NCBI GenBank assembly: GCA_044361595.1
Contig: JBIKIN010000021.1
Location: 1-64,000 of the forward strand
DNA length: 64,000 nucleotides
Reading direction: 5' to 3'
Source: Pseudopedobacter sp044361595
GTDB lineage: Bacteria; Bacteroidota; Bacteroidia; Sphingobacteriales; Sphingobacteriaceae
Position numbers and translations under genes: made by a program
The notes under the pieces: model-generated
The model's database searches: none
Told to the model about the DNA's origin: nothing
What the model saw: the letters and a program-made list of their open reading frames with translations, nothing else
In this document: piece after piece, positions 24,418 to 33,548 of the stretch
How positions within the stretch are numbered: the stretch's first letter is position 1
Layout of the letters: each line of letters opens with the position of its first letter

Positions 24418-25989
24418 ATGCCTTTAGCTAAATATATCGGAACATTTGATCGTTTGCAATTAACTCATCTGCTTAAAAGAAGCATGTTTGGCGCTCATTT
24501 AAAGGATATTAAAAAGCTTAATGGTAAATCTTTATCAGAAGTTCTTGATATTTTACTCCTAGATTCCCCTCTTCCTGCACCTCCAATTAATAATTATAAT
24601 GATGCTACATATACCGACCCTGTTGTACCTGCAAACCAAACGTGGGTAAATGCAGCTTATGGCGATGGAACAGTAAATTCAAAACGATTAGCTTCATTAA
24701 GAGGATGGTGGACAGGTTTATTGCTGAATCAACAAACCAGCATTCAAGAAAAAATGGTTCTTTTTTGGCATAACCATTTTGCTGTAGAGTCTGCTGAAGT
24801 AGCAGATGCTCGTTACATGTATAAATATGTTGCTTTACTTCAAAAAAATGCGCTTGGTAATTTTAAAAAACTTGTAAAAGAAATTACTTTAGATCCTGCT
24901 ATGTTAAAATATCTAAACGGATATTTAAATACAAAAACAGCACCTGATGAAAACTACGGTAGAGAACTACAAGAGCTTTTCACTATTGGAAAAGGGCCAA
25001 ATTCTAAATACACAGAATCTGATGTAAAAGCAGCCGCAAAGGTTTTAACAGGTTACAGGATTGATGGTGTTAAAATAGAATCAACTTTTGATACCACAAG
25101 ACACGATACCACCAATAAACAATTCTCTGCTTTTTACAACAATGCAATCATCGCCGGAAAAACTGGAGTTGATGGTGCAAAAGAGTTAGATGAAATGATA
25201 AATATGATTTTTCTACAAGATGAAGTGTCGCTTTTTATTTGTAGAAAATTATTTAGATTTTTTGTTTACTACGAAATAACCCCTCAAATAGAACAAGATA
25301 TCATAGTTCCGTTAGCGGCAACTTTTAAAAGTTCAAATTTCGAAATTAAGCCTGTTCTTTTAGAACTTTTAGGAAGTGATTATTTCTTTAAAGATGTAAA
25401 TAAAGCTTGTTATATAAAAACGCCATTAGATGTAACCATTGGTATTTCTAGAGAATTTAATATTGTTTTTCCAGATCAATCAGATACAAGCACTCAATAT
25501 TTAATGTGGCAATATATTAAAAGTCAGGGGGCAAGTCTTCAATTAGATTTAGGCGATCCACCAAATGTAGCAGGATGGCCAGCTTATTATCAAGAGCCAC
25601 AATTTTATGAAATTTGGATTAATTCTGATACTTTGCCCAAACGCAATTTATTTAGTGATGTAATGATTGGCAGCGGATACACCCGTAATGGAAAAAAAAT
25701 AGTAATTGATCCATTAGCCTACGTTTCTAATTTCTCTAAGCCAGAAGATCCCAATATTTTAATTTCTGAAGTTTTAGAACATTTATATACCATGCAAACT
25801 TCGGCTAATTTAAAAAGGCAACTTAAAAGTATTTTGTTAAGTAACCAAACAGAAGATTATTATTGGACCAATGCCTATTTAGATTATAAAGCAAGCCCAA
25901 CAGATAATGCAAAGAAAAATATTGTTACCTCAAGGTTATTGAGCATGTTAAAATATATCATGAACCTTCCTGAATTTCAATTGATATGA
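24418..25989 (+). CDS. DUF1800 domain protein
   Basis: A 523-residue protein with typical DUF1800 motifs: 'LTHLLKRSMFG' near the start, 'KMVLFWHNHFAVES', 'NYGRELQELFTIG' and 'DPPNVAGWPAYYQEP'. The family is widespread and always found next to DUF1501 genes; the biochemical role is unknown. No signal peptide is obvious. It overlaps the DUF1501 gene by 4 bases (ATGA), so the two are translationally coupled. Confidence 0.9.
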   Translation: MPLAKYIGTFDRLQLTHLLKRSMFGAHLKDIKKLNGKSLSEVLDILLLDSPLPAPPINNYNDATYTDPVVPANQTWVNAAYGDGTVNSKRLASLRGWWTGLLLNQQTSIQEKMVLFWHNHFAVESAEVADARYMYKYVALLQKNALGNFKKLVKEITLDPAMLKYLNGYLNTKTAPDENYGRELQELFTIGKGPNSKYTESDVKAAAKVLTGYRIDGVKIESTFDTTRHDTTNKQFSAFYNNAIIAGKTGVDGAKELDEMINMIFLQDEVSLFICRKLFRFFVYYEITPQIEQDIIVPLAATFKSSNFEIKPVLLELLGSDYFFKDVNKACYIKTPLDVTIGISREFNIVFPDQSDTSTQYLMWQYIKSQGASLQLDLGDPPNVAGWPAYYQEPQFYEIWINSDTLPKRNLFSDVMIGSGYTRNGKKIVIDPLAYVSNFSKPEDPNILISEVLEHLYTMQTSANLKRQLKSILLSNQTEDYYWTNAYLDYKASPTDNAKKNIVTSRLLSMLKYIMNLPEFQLI

Positions 25990-27572
25990 AAAGAAGAGAT
26001 TTTTTAACTAAAGCCATTCCAGCTGGAGTAGTATTGCCTTCCTTAATCAATGGTTTTTCGGTAAAAGCATTTGGTGCCTCAACATTACTTTCCGCTTTAA
26101 CTTCTGCTCAGGTAGAAACAGATCATGTTTTTGTTATTATACAATTAAACGGTGGCAATGATGGTTTAAATACGGTTATCCCTTTAGATCAGTATGATAA
26201 TTTGGCTAATGCGAGGTCGAACATTCTAATTCCGAAACAAAAAATATTAACATTAGATAATTATACAACAGGATTACACCCTTCGTTAACAGGATTAAAA
26301 TCTTTGTATAGCGAAGGTCAGTTACAAGTCATACAATCTGTTGGTTATCCACAACCAAACTTTAGTCATTTTAGAGCAACTGATATTTGGTTAAGCGCAT
26401 CAGATTCTGATAAGCAATTAAATTCTGGCTGGATTGGCAGATATTTAGGCGAAGAATATTCTAATTATCCTGCTGGCTATCCAAACACAGTAATGCCAGA
26501 TCCTTTGGCTTTGCAAATAGGTTCATTTATTTCTCCGGCTTTCCAAGGTCCGTCTGTAAATATGGGTATGGCCATTACCAATCCTACCAATTTTTATAAT
26601 TTATTAAACGGAATTGTAGACCCTGCGCCAAATTCTAAAGCGGGCAAAGAATTAACCTATATCAGGCAAGTTGCACAGCAAACGCAACAATATGCCGATG
26701 TCATCAAATCTGCGGCAGCAAAAGTTACCAATCAAAAAGCATACCCAACTAGTAATTCATTGGCAGACCAGTTAAAAATTGTCTCTAGATTGATTGCCGG
26801 CGGACTTAAGACAAGAATGTACATGGTAAACATTGGAGGTTTTGATACACATGCACAACAAGCCATAGCTGGAGCAACAGAAACAGGAAGTCATGCTGTT
26901 TTATTAGCAAAAGTTAGTGATGCCATAAAAGCATTTATGGACGATTTAAAGTTTTTAGGAGCTTCTAAAAGAGTAGTAGGAATGACTTTTTCTGAATTTG
27001 GTAGAAGAATTAAATCTAACTCTAGCGCAGGTACAGATCATGGCGCTGCTGCACCGCTTTTTGTTTTCGGGGAAAGCGTACAAGCTGGGGTTTTAGGGAC
27101 TAACCCTATCATCAATTCATTAGTAAACACTGCTGATAACGTCCCAATGCAATACGATTTTAGATCGGTATATTCTACCATTTTAGAAAACTGGTTTTGC
27201 GTACCTGGTAGTTCTTTGCAAAATATTATGCTTAAGAATTATCAATCGTTGCCTATTATAAAACCAGCTTTTACTTGTGCTAGTGGTACAATTACGACAT
27301 TAAATAAAGATGCTGGTACAAATTTAATATCTAATTATCCTAATCCTTTTACAGATCACACCTACATCAATTATAAATCTGCTGGAGGGCATGTTTTAAT
27401 TCAAATTTTTGATGTTCAAGGTAGTTTGATTGCGACTGTGATTGATGAAGTAAAACCAGCTGGAGATTATACCGTTAAATTTCAAAACTCGGGATTATTA
27501 TCTGGTATTTATTATGCAAGGTTACAAAACGGTGCTGCACAACAAGTAAGAAGCATGGCAGTAGCTTATTAA
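25986..27572 (+). CDS. DUF1501 domain protein with type IX secretion sorting tail
   Basis: A 528-residue protein with an N-terminal Tat-like signal ('MKRRDFLTKAIPAGVV'), a DUF1501 alkaline-phosphatase/sulfatase-like domain (about 35-420; 'IIQLNGGNDGLNTVIPL', 'GFDTHAQQ', 'TFSEFGRRIKSNSSAGTDHG') and a C-terminal ~80-residue T9SS sorting domain ('NYPNPFTDHTYINY', 'QIFDVQGSLIA', 'GIYYARL'). The product is probably exported and placed on the cell surface by type IX secretion. Coupled with DUF1800; function unknown. Confidence 0.92.
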   Translation: MKRRDFLTKAIPAGVVLPSLINGFSVKAFGASTLLSALTSAQVETDHVFVIIQLNGGNDGLNTVIPLDQYDNLANARSNILIPKQKILTLDNYTTGLHPSLTGLKSLYSEGQLQVIQSVGYPQPNFSHFRATDIWLSASDSDKQLNSGWIGRYLGEEYSNYPAGYPNTVMPDPLALQIGSFISPAFQGPSVNMGMAITNPTNFYNLLNGIVDPAPNSKAGKELTYIRQVAQQTQQYADVIKSAAAKVTNQKAYPTSNSLADQLKIVSRLIAGGLKTRMYMVNIGGFDTHAQQAIAGATETGSHAVLLAKVSDAIKAFMDDLKFLGASKRVVGMTFSEFGRRIKSNSSAGTDHGAAAPLFVFGESVQAGVLGTNPIINSLVNTADNVPMQYDFRSVYSTILENWFCVPGSSLQNIMLKNYQSLPIIKPAFTCASGTITTLNKDAGTNLISNYPNPFTDHTYINYKSAGGHVLIQIFDVQGSLIATVIDEVKPAGDYTVKFQNSGLLSGIYYARLQNGAAQQVRSMAVAY

Positions 27573-27585
27573 TCCAATTTAGATT

Positions 27586-27685
27586 AGACAACTTACTTGG
27601 TTTAAAAAATGAGGATTTGGTATGGTTTAATGTAATAGAAAAAGATCTAATTTTTTCGGTTTTAGAACAAAAGCTTACCAGTTAG
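27586..27685 (+). pseudogene. 3' remnant of miaA (decayed duplicate)
   Basis: This stretch aligns with the last ~100 bases of intact miaA: AGACAACTTACTTGGTTT, a frameshifting two-base loss in the A-run, GAGGATTTGGTATGGTTTAA and AAGCTTACCAGTTAG at the old stop. It is followed directly by the intact HlyD gene on the other strand, mirroring the layout at 23897-24180. Confidence 0.85.
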
Positions 27686-27696
27686 AGCATAACAAT

Positions 27697-28989
27697 TTAT
27701 TCGTTTTTAAACAAAGAAACAATACTGCTAAATAGTTTGTTTAAAAGGCTTCGTTTTTGGGTTACAATTTCGGCTTCAGCTAAAAAGCCATTTTTGAGAT
27801 GGAGCTGTTTGTTATAATTTGTTTTTCCTTCGTTTTCAAATTTTACTTTAGCAACGTAAATACTATCGGCTATGGTTTGGTTAGAAAGGTAACTTATTTT
27901 TCCTTTAATTACGCCATACTCTTGATACGGAAAAGCGTTTAGCCTAATAATAACGTCTTGCCCTTCTTTTACTTTACCCAAAGCATATTGCCCAATTTGC
28001 ATTTCTCCTTCAAATGTTTGGTTTTGGTTACTTTCTATAAAGAAAAGTGTTTTATTGGCTTCAATAAAGCTACCTTGTTTTACAAACTGATTAAAAACAA
28101 CTTTTCCTTTTTGAGGCGCTTTTAACAAATGTGCCATTTCCCAATTATCTATTTCGCTTTTAAACTGGTTCACTTTAGCTAAAAAGTTAGATTTTTGTAC
28201 CATAATCTGGTTTGCTATATCTTTTAACTCTTGTTGCTTTAAATTTTGTGTACTACCGTTACCTAAAATAGACGATTGTATGTTTTCTAAAGGAATTTTT
28301 TTATTAATGAATTTACTTTCTTCCCTTTTAAATTCCATTGGCGAAATCACTTTACCAGCTAATAACTTCTTATTGGCCTCAAATTCTTTTTCTGCAATAA
28401 CGTAATCTTGCTCATAAATTCCTTTTTGATTAATTAGCCGTATTTTTTGCAATTGTAAATCGTTAATTTCTTGTTTAATAGATAATATTTTTTGGCTGTA
28501 AAAACCGCTACTCAAAAAAGATTTGAACTCGGTAAAAGATTGTGAAAAAATTAAAAATGAATTTTGAAGTTCGCCCAAATGTTCAGGAGCGTAAGCATTG
28601 ATATTGGCTACTTTTTCTAACTCGTTATTGCTGGCTAAAAACTGAATATTATTAATGGTTGCCTTAATAGCTAAAACTTGCTGAGGTTTAGCATTACTTT
28701 CTATGTATCCTAAAAGTGCTCCGCTATCTACCAAACTGTTTTCTTTAACAAATAAGGCCGTTAACTTACCCGAGTTGTGAGGAATGATCTCTTCTGGACG
28801 GTTTGTACTTTCAATCCTCAATTTACCATTAATCTTATCGGGCATTTTAATAAACGCCGAACATATCACCATGCTTACTAGCACCCCAAAAAACACCGTT
28901 AAACCCCAGCGCAGCAACCAAGGAGGTGTATCGGTAATAATTTCTTCCACTTCTTCGCTGTGTAGGGTTGGTTGTTCTATGTATGGCAT
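27697..28989 (-). CDS. HlyD-family membrane fusion protein of the peptide exporter
   Basis: A 430-residue periplasmic adaptor: one N-terminal transmembrane helix (about 28-48), a lipoyl-like half ('IIPHNSGKLTALFVKENSLV'), a long coiled coil (about 150-290) and the returning barrel domain ('LLKAPQKGKVVFNQFVKQGS', 'QDVIIRLNAFPYQEYGVIKG'). It should link the C39-ABC exporter to an outer-membrane exit. It is the last gene of the peptide island; the decayed C-terminal copy lies at 24002-24180. No TolC-type gene is present in the window. Confidence 0.9.
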   Translation of the reverse strand: MPYIEQPTLHSEEVEEIITDTPPWLLRWGLTVFFGVLVSMVICSAFIKMPDKINGKLRIESTNRPEEIIPHNSGKLTALFVKENSLVDSGALLGYIESNAKPQQVLAIKATINNIQFLASNNELEKVANINAYAPEHLGELQNSFLIFSQSFTEFKSFLSSGFYSQKILSIKQEINDLQLQKIRLINQKGIYEQDYVIAEKEFEANKKLLAGKVISPMEFKREESKFINKKIPLENIQSSILGNGSTQNLKQQELKDIANQIMVQKSNFLAKVNQFKSEIDNWEMAHLLKAPQKGKVVFNQFVKQGSFIEANKTLFFIESNQNQTFEGEMQIGQYALGKVKEGQDVIIRLNAFPYQEYGVIKGKISYLSNQTIADSIYVAKVKFENEGKTNYNKQLHLKNGFLAEAEIVTQKRSLLNKLFSSIVSLFKNE

Positions 28990-29013
28990 TTTATAATCTT
29001 TTAAATAAATGAA

Positions 29014-30219
29014 TTAATTAGCTATAATTCTTTCAGCTTCTTCAAGGGCTTTTTCACCAGTTCCTCTTAATATTATTTTCCCATTCTGATCAATTAAAAT
29101 AAAGGTTGGATAAGTATTAACAGCAAACATTTTACTACCAAAAATCCCTTTATTTTTATCATCCTCTACTATTTGAGTCCAGTTGATTTTATTCTTTTTG
29201 GTATAATTTTCAACATCTTTTATCTTACTATTACTCGCTATACTTATAATATCTAAAACACTTTGATATTTATTATGAAGAGCTACTAATTTTGGGGTAA
29301 GTTCTAAACATGGGGCGCACCAAGTTCCCCAAAAATCTATCAATGTATATTTTTTGTTTGTAGGTATAGTAATCGACTTATTGTTAAAATCTATTAATTC
29401 TAAAGGTTTTAGATAGAATTTATTTGAGAAACCATATTGCTTAAACGCTATATCCTTGTCATATAATTTAAAAAATAATTTATGGCCAGTAATAGAGATG
29501 CTATCTACTACTATTTTATTATCTCCAATTTCTAAAACTTCGTTAGGATTATGATAGGTATAATTTCCAATTGTATCATTTAAAGCAATATCTAAATTTT
29601 TTAAATGATAATATGGAGATGGAAGTCCATTTTTAATGAAAATCTGATGATAATTATTTTCAATTTTAATAAGACCTGAATAACTCTCGTAAGATTTTAT
29701 GATTAAATAATGTGACTGCTCATTATTATTTGAATATTTAATGCTTTTTGGATAAGGAGAGGTTTGAAAGTTCAAATTTATTACCTCATCTAGGTAAATG
29801 AATTGAATAGTAGAAAATTCGAGAGAATTAATATTTTCTTTAGGATAATTTATCTTTTTGTCATTTGTAAAATCAAAATCATTGTTAGTGTCTACAATTA
29901 TTGTTTTGCTACTATCAATTTCTAGATTTACCAAAATAGAAACAAAATCTCTCTTTGCTCCGTTTAAAAATTCAAATTTATCAGCACTTTCTCTGTTTTT
30001 TATTACAAACTTTTTAATGATGTAATTATTTAAACTATTAGGGATTTTAAAATTAGTAATATCATTTATTAAACTAGTTGCTACCGAACTATTAATAAAA
30101 GGCTGATTTGAAACCGACTTAGTTAATCTAATTTCTTGCTGTTTTTGAGCCATTACAATATTAGAAACAACAATAAAAAGAATAGTTATCCTTATAGACT
30201 TCTTAATTAACAATTTCAT
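29014..30219 (-). CDS. Periplasmic TlpA-like thioredoxin-fold protein
   Basis: A 401-residue protein with an N-terminal signal ('ITILFIVVSNIVMA'), a long unassigned N-terminal beta-rich region (about 30-255) and a C-terminal TlpA/ResA-type thioredoxin domain with 'LIDFWGTWCAPCLELTPKL' (CAPC active site) and 'YPTFILIDQNGKI'. Family members exchange disulfides in the periplasm, mostly as reductants. It lies between the six-cysteine peptide genes and HlyD, so a role in reshuffling peptide disulfides is plausible. Confidence 0.88.
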   Translation of the reverse strand: MKLLIKKSIRITILFIVVSNIVMAQKQQEIRLTKSVSNQPFINSSVATSLINDITNFKIPNSLNNYIIKKFVIKNRESADKFEFLNGAKRDFVSILVNLEIDSSKTIIVDTNNDFDFTNDKKINYPKENINSLEFSTIQFIYLDEVINLNFQTSPYPKSIKYSNNNEQSHYLIIKSYESYSGLIKIENNYHQIFIKNGLPSPYYHLKNLDIALNDTIGNYTYHNPNEVLEIGDNKIVVDSISITGHKLFFKLYDKDIAFKQYGFSNKFYLKPLELIDFNNKSITIPTNKKYTLIDFWGTWCAPCLELTPKLVALHNKYQSVLDIISIASNSKIKDVENYTKKNKINWTQIVEDDKNKGIFGSKMFAVNTYPTFILIDQNGKIILRGTGEKALEEAERIIAN

Positions 30220-30245
30220 CTTGAATTATTTAGATTTAAAAAATT

Positions 30246-30280
30246 ATAACAATTCTGGTCAATTAGACCAGAATTGTTAT
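30246..30280 (-). terminator. Strong terminator after GG-leader peptide gene 1
   Basis: ATAACAATTCTGGTC (30246-30260) and GACCAGAATTGTTAT (30266-30280) form a perfect 15-bp stem with a 5-base loop, followed on the minus strand by AATTTTTT. It separates the peptide gene from the TlpA-like gene. Confidence 0.88.
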
Positions 30281-30291
30281 TGCTTATATGA

Positions 30292-30504
30292 TTAATTACA
30301 ATAAGTTTTTGCTCCATCACAGCTTACGTATCCATCACCAGAACTAACCACACAAGTTCCTGGTTCACCAGAACAAGATATATTAACAGAATCTGAACAT
30401 TTTAGACTTACTGAGCAAGAACCCCCATCACCAGCAATTTCTGGAGTAATGCCACCTAAAACCATTTTCATTTCATTCTTATTTAATCTTTCAAAATTTT
30501 TCAT
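30292..30504 (-). CDS. Double-glycine-leader secreted peptide 1 (six cysteines)
   Basis: A 70-residue precursor with an 18-residue leader 'MKNFERLNKNEMKMVLGG', the GG-type leader cut by C39 peptidases. The mature part would be 52 residues with six cysteines in the pattern C-x5-C-x7-C-x6-C-x10-C-x6-C, rich in Ser/Gly and slightly acidic. The leader has no cysteine. The gene has its own conserved leader RNA upstream and terminator downstream. It could be a bacteriocin or a signal; it closely resembles peptide 2. Confidence 0.88.
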   Translation of the reverse strand: MKNFERLNKNEMKMVLGGITPEIAGDGGSCSVSLKCSDSVNISCSGEPGTCVVSSGDGYVSCDGAKTYCN

Positions 30505-30536
30505 TGTATTATTATTTATAAATTTGTTGTTTAATT

Positions 30537-30700
30537 AAGTCCGCAGTTTTCTTACAGCTTTAGGACTTGTTAATTGTTTGCTACCGCAAGGTTGGTAAAA
30601 CCAGGTTTGGCTGCCCCTTGGGCGGCCCTTCCTATTTATGCTAGTAAAGGAAGGCGTTAATATTTAGTAAAACCATTTTGTTTATTCTGTTTTGCATTAT
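30537..30700 (-). promoter_or_regulatory. Structured leader element, copy 1 (upstream of peptide 1)
   Basis: This is one of three homologous leaders (others at 30969-31119 and 38276-38441). On the minus strand it carries a 10-11 codon ORF (30641-30676, 'MVLLNINAFLY'), a hairpin GGC-C-GCCC/GGGC-A-GCC (30609-30627), a conserved CAAACCTGGTTTTACCAACC segment and a closing stem AAGTCC/GGACTT just before the peptide start. The central stem differs from the other copies by paired, compensatory changes. Confidence 0.75.
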
Positions 30701-30713
30701 TATAAATATTTTG

Positions 30714-30938
30714 TTATTGACAATAAATTCTTACTCCATCACAAATTACCCATTCTTCTTCTTTGTTAACTGCACAATCCGTAGATTCACTAGGGCATGT
30801 TATTGTCCCATTTGAACAATTCAAAATTATTATAGAACAAGATCCACCACCACCTTCACCTCCGATTTCACCTACTGCTTCTGTACCACCTAAAACCATT
30901 TTCATTTCATGCTTATTTAATCTTTCGAAATTTTTCAT
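30714..30938 (-). CDS. Double-glycine-leader secreted peptide 2 (six cysteines)
   Basis: A 74-residue precursor with leader 'MKNFERLNKHEMKMVLGG' and a 56-residue mature part starting with a Gly-rich spacer. Six cysteines are arranged C-x6-C-x6-C-x6-C-x10-C-x6-C, ending 'CDGVRIYC' just as peptide 1 ends 'CDGAKTYC'. The paralogy is obvious. It is an export substrate for the C39 exporter encoded on the same strand. Confidence 0.88.
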   Translation of the reverse strand: MKNFERLNKHEMKMVLGGTEAVGEIGGEGGGGSCSIIILNCSNGTITCPSESTDCAVNKEEEWVICDGVRIYCQ

Positions 30939-30968
30939 TGTATTATTTATTAAGTTTGTGAATTAATT

Positions 30969-31119
30969 AGTCCTCAGTTTTTCAAGAGCATAAGGACTTT
31001 TTATTATTGTTTATTGACCGAGAGGTTGGTAAAACCAAGGCTAGGCTTCCGCTACGGAGGCCTTTCCTTATTTAGCGTTATATAAAGAAGACGTTTTTAT
31101 TTAGTGAAACCATTTTGTT
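30969..31119 (-). promoter_or_regulatory. Structured leader element, copy 2 (upstream of peptide 2)
   Basis: The minus strand holds the small ORF 31078-31113 ('MVSLNKNVFFI'), hairpin GGC-C-TCC/GGA-A-GCC (31044-31062), the conserved GGTTTTACCAACCT segment and a closing stem AGTCCT/AGGACT (30969-30974 with 30993-30998). The C-A mismatch inside the main stem is retained in all copies, while the pairs above it covary. Confidence 0.75.
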
Positions 31120-31298
31120 AATATTAAAAAGGCTAAAAGCTGAAAGCGTAAGGCTGAAAGCGAAAAACCTAGCTAATATGTTATTGATATTTTTCAATTT
31201 ATATTTCATTTTTTTTACTTATAGTTTGTTTCATTCTACAAGCCTAATCTACCAATGTATTAATCATTAAAACAAGCCTAGTCAACCAATGACTATTG

Positions 31299-31370
31299 AA
31301 CCAACCACCCAACAAACCAACCACCCAACAAACCAACCACCCAACAAACCAACTAACCAACCACCCAACT
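31299..31370. repeat. 16-bp tandem repeat, A/C-only on the plus strand
   Basis: The unit ACCAACCACCCAACAA is repeated three times from 31300 and continues as a diverged fourth copy up to the exporter stop codon. The complementary strand, which is the mRNA sense of the exporter 3' end, consists of G and T only with many GG and GGG runs. The remaining part of the 30939-31368 gap is the leader copy 2 and AT-rich DNA without a gene. Confidence 0.85.
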
Positions 31371-33546
31371 AAGCCCCCAACTCCAACTGGTTCTTCACTA
31401 AATCATAATATTTTCCCTTTAAAGTTGTGAGCTCCTCATGCGTACCAAATTCGGCTATTTCCCCTTCATGCAATACCACAATTTGATGAGCATTCCGTAC
31501 GGTGCTTAAACGATGGGCTACCACAATCACTGTTTTACCTTTGGTAAAAGCATTCATATTTTCTACAATCTGGCTTTCGTTATTGGCATCTAAAGCATTG
31601 GTGGCTTCATCAAAAAACAGATAGGTAGGGTTTTTATAAATAGCTCGGGCTATTAATAACCTTTGTTTTTGTCCCTGACTAATTCCGTTCCCCTCTGCAC
31701 CAATTTTGGTGTGTAAACCCAAAGGCAGGGATTGTATAAAATCACTGATGTTTGCCATTTTAACCGCTTCGTTTAATTTAGCAGGGTCTGGATAATCATC
31801 ACCCACGGCAATGTTATTGGCAATGGTATCAGAAAAAATAAAACCGTCTTGCATCACCACGCCACATTGCATACGCCAAAATTTTGGGCGGATGTTAAAT
31901 AAATCTGTATTTCCAATTTTAATGTCGCCTTTTTCTGGCTCGTAAAAACCCAATAATAACTTAAGCAAAGTCGTTTTTCCGCTCCCGCTCATGCCTACAA
32001 TGGCTGTGGTTTTGCCAGCAGGAAAAGTTAGGTTAATATTTTTTAAAACCGATTCGTTACCAGCACCAGGGTATTTGAAACTTAAATTTTGAATATTGAT
32101 GCTATGATCTTCTGGGAGTTCTTGTACAAAAATTTTGTCCTGAGGTTCTTCGTCTGTTAACTCGTGTATTTCATTTAGCCTATCCATGCTGATGCTAGCA
32201 TCTTGATAAGCCTGTATAAAGCCTAATAATTGCTCTACCGGACTACTTAACTGCCCTATAATGTATTGAATGGCTATCATAGCTCCTAAGGTAAGCTGAC
32301 CATTTATGACTGCTTGCGCCACCAAAAATATGATGATGAAGTTTTTTCCCTCGTTAATAAACATAGCCCCTGCTTGCTGTGTTTGACCTAACGAAAGACT
32401 TTTGATACTATACTTAAACAATTTTGCCTGTATGCGTTCCCAGCTCCAGCGTTTCTGTTGCTCGCTACCACTCAGTTTAATTTCTTGCATCCCGTTTACC
32501 AATTGAATTACCTCACTTTGATTTTGGGAGGCAATGGCAAAACGCTTATAATCTAATTGCTTACGCCGATTGAGGAAGGCAACCACCCATAGACCATAAA
32601 GCACACTGGCCACCACAAAAACAATGAAAATATTGAAGTTGTAAAAAGCCAAAATGAAAGAAAACATCACGAGGTTAAAAAGGCTGAAAACGATTTGTAG
32701 CGATTGCCCAGTTAAAAAGCTTTCTATCCTTTTTTGGTCGCTCATACGTTGCATAATATCACCAGTCATTTTGGTATCAAAATAGCTGATGGGCAAACGC
32801 ATTAGTTTAATCAAGAAATCTGACAAGACAGAAATATTTAGCCGAGTACTGATATGTAGCAATATCCAAGAGCGTATAAAATCTACACTCATGCGGCTTA
32901 CTAACAATACAAACTGAGCAATGAGGATGATATAGATGAAACTTAAATCATTGGTATTGATGCCGACATCTACAATGGCTTGGGTTAAAAAGGGCAATAT
33001 CAACTGCAATAAACTGCCAATGGCAAAGCCAAAAGCTAATTGTACCAAAAGCTTTTTATGCCTAAATAAATACCTGTAAAACTCGGCAAAGCCTTTACGT
33101 TTTTCTGTATCTCCCTCTTCTTGGTAAAAGGCAGTTGTAGGCTCTAACAATAAAGCAATGCCATAGCTAGAACCATTATTTTTATAGCTATACCAATGTT
33201 CTAAAAATTCTTTCTCGTTATATTTTATAATTCCCTTTGCAGGGTCTGCAATGTGGTATTGCTTATTTTTTACTTTGTAACAAACTACAAAATGGTTTTG
33301 CCCCCAATGTAATATTACCGGTAAAACAGCTTCTTTTAACTGGCTTAAATTTATTTTTACTCCTGTTGCCCTAAAACCAATTTGCTCGGCAGCCTCTGCA
33401 ATACCCAATAAAGAAACACCTTCTTTAGAAAAACCAGACAAATTGCGCAAACGCTGCAAACTAAAATTACGTTTGTAATGCGCAGCCACCATGCGTAAGC
33501 TGGTTGGGCCACAGTCCATTTGGTTTTGTTGGCGGTAAAGTTTCAT
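31369..33546 (-). CDS. C39 peptidase-domain ABC exporter for GG-leader peptides
   Basis: A 725-residue protein. The N-terminal C39 peptidase domain has catalytic Cys12 in 'QMDCGPTSL', His in 'WGQNHFVV' and Asp in 'IADPAKG'. A six-helix ABC transmembrane domain occupies about 165-440. The nucleotide-binding domain has Walker A 'GMSGSGKTTLL', signature 'SQGQKQRLLIARAI' and Walker B 'YLFFDEATNALD'. It should cut leaders after Gly-Gly and export the peptides. All peptidase catalytic residues are present. It is the last gene of a tightly packed four-gene unit (37126 to 31369). Confidence 0.94.
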   Translation of the reverse strand: MKLYRQQNQMDCGPTSLRMVAAHYKRNFSLQRLRNLSGFSKEGVSLLGIAEAAEQIGFRATGVKINLSQLKEAVLPVILHWGQNHFVVCYKVKNKQYHIADPAKGIIKYNEKEFLEHWYSYKNNGSSYGIALLLEPTTAFYQEEGDTEKRKGFAEFYRYLFRHKKLLVQLAFGFAIGSLLQLILPFLTQAIVDVGINTNDLSFIYIILIAQFVLLVSRMSVDFIRSWILLHISTRLNISVLSDFLIKLMRLPISYFDTKMTGDIMQRMSDQKRIESFLTGQSLQIVFSLFNLVMFSFILAFYNFNIFIVFVVASVLYGLWVVAFLNRRKQLDYKRFAIASQNQSEVIQLVNGMQEIKLSGSEQQKRWSWERIQAKLFKYSIKSLSLGQTQQAGAMFINEGKNFIIIFLVAQAVINGQLTLGAMIAIQYIIGQLSSPVEQLLGFIQAYQDASISMDRLNEIHELTDEEPQDKIFVQELPEDHSINIQNLSFKYPGAGNESVLKNINLTFPAGKTTAIVGMSGSGKTTLLKLLLGFYEPEKGDIKIGNTDLFNIRPKFWRMQCGVVMQDGFIFSDTIANNIAVGDDYPDPAKLNEAVKMANISDFIQSLPLGLHTKIGAEGNGISQGQKQRLLIARAIYKNPTYLFFDEATNALDANNESQIVENMNAFTKGKTVIVVAHRLSTVRNAHQIVVLHEGEIAEFGTHEELTTLKGKYYDLVKNQLELGA

Positions 33547-33548
33547 AA

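Noticed and set aside
30537..31119. Leader elements considered as a c-di-GMP (GEMM) or other known riboswitch
   Set aside because: The conserved GEMM core (GGCAAACC, GACGCAAAGCC) is not present and I cannot match another class.
31299..31370. Regular short repeats considered as CRISPR
   Set aside because: The 16-bp units are directly adjacent with no spacers and no cas genes.
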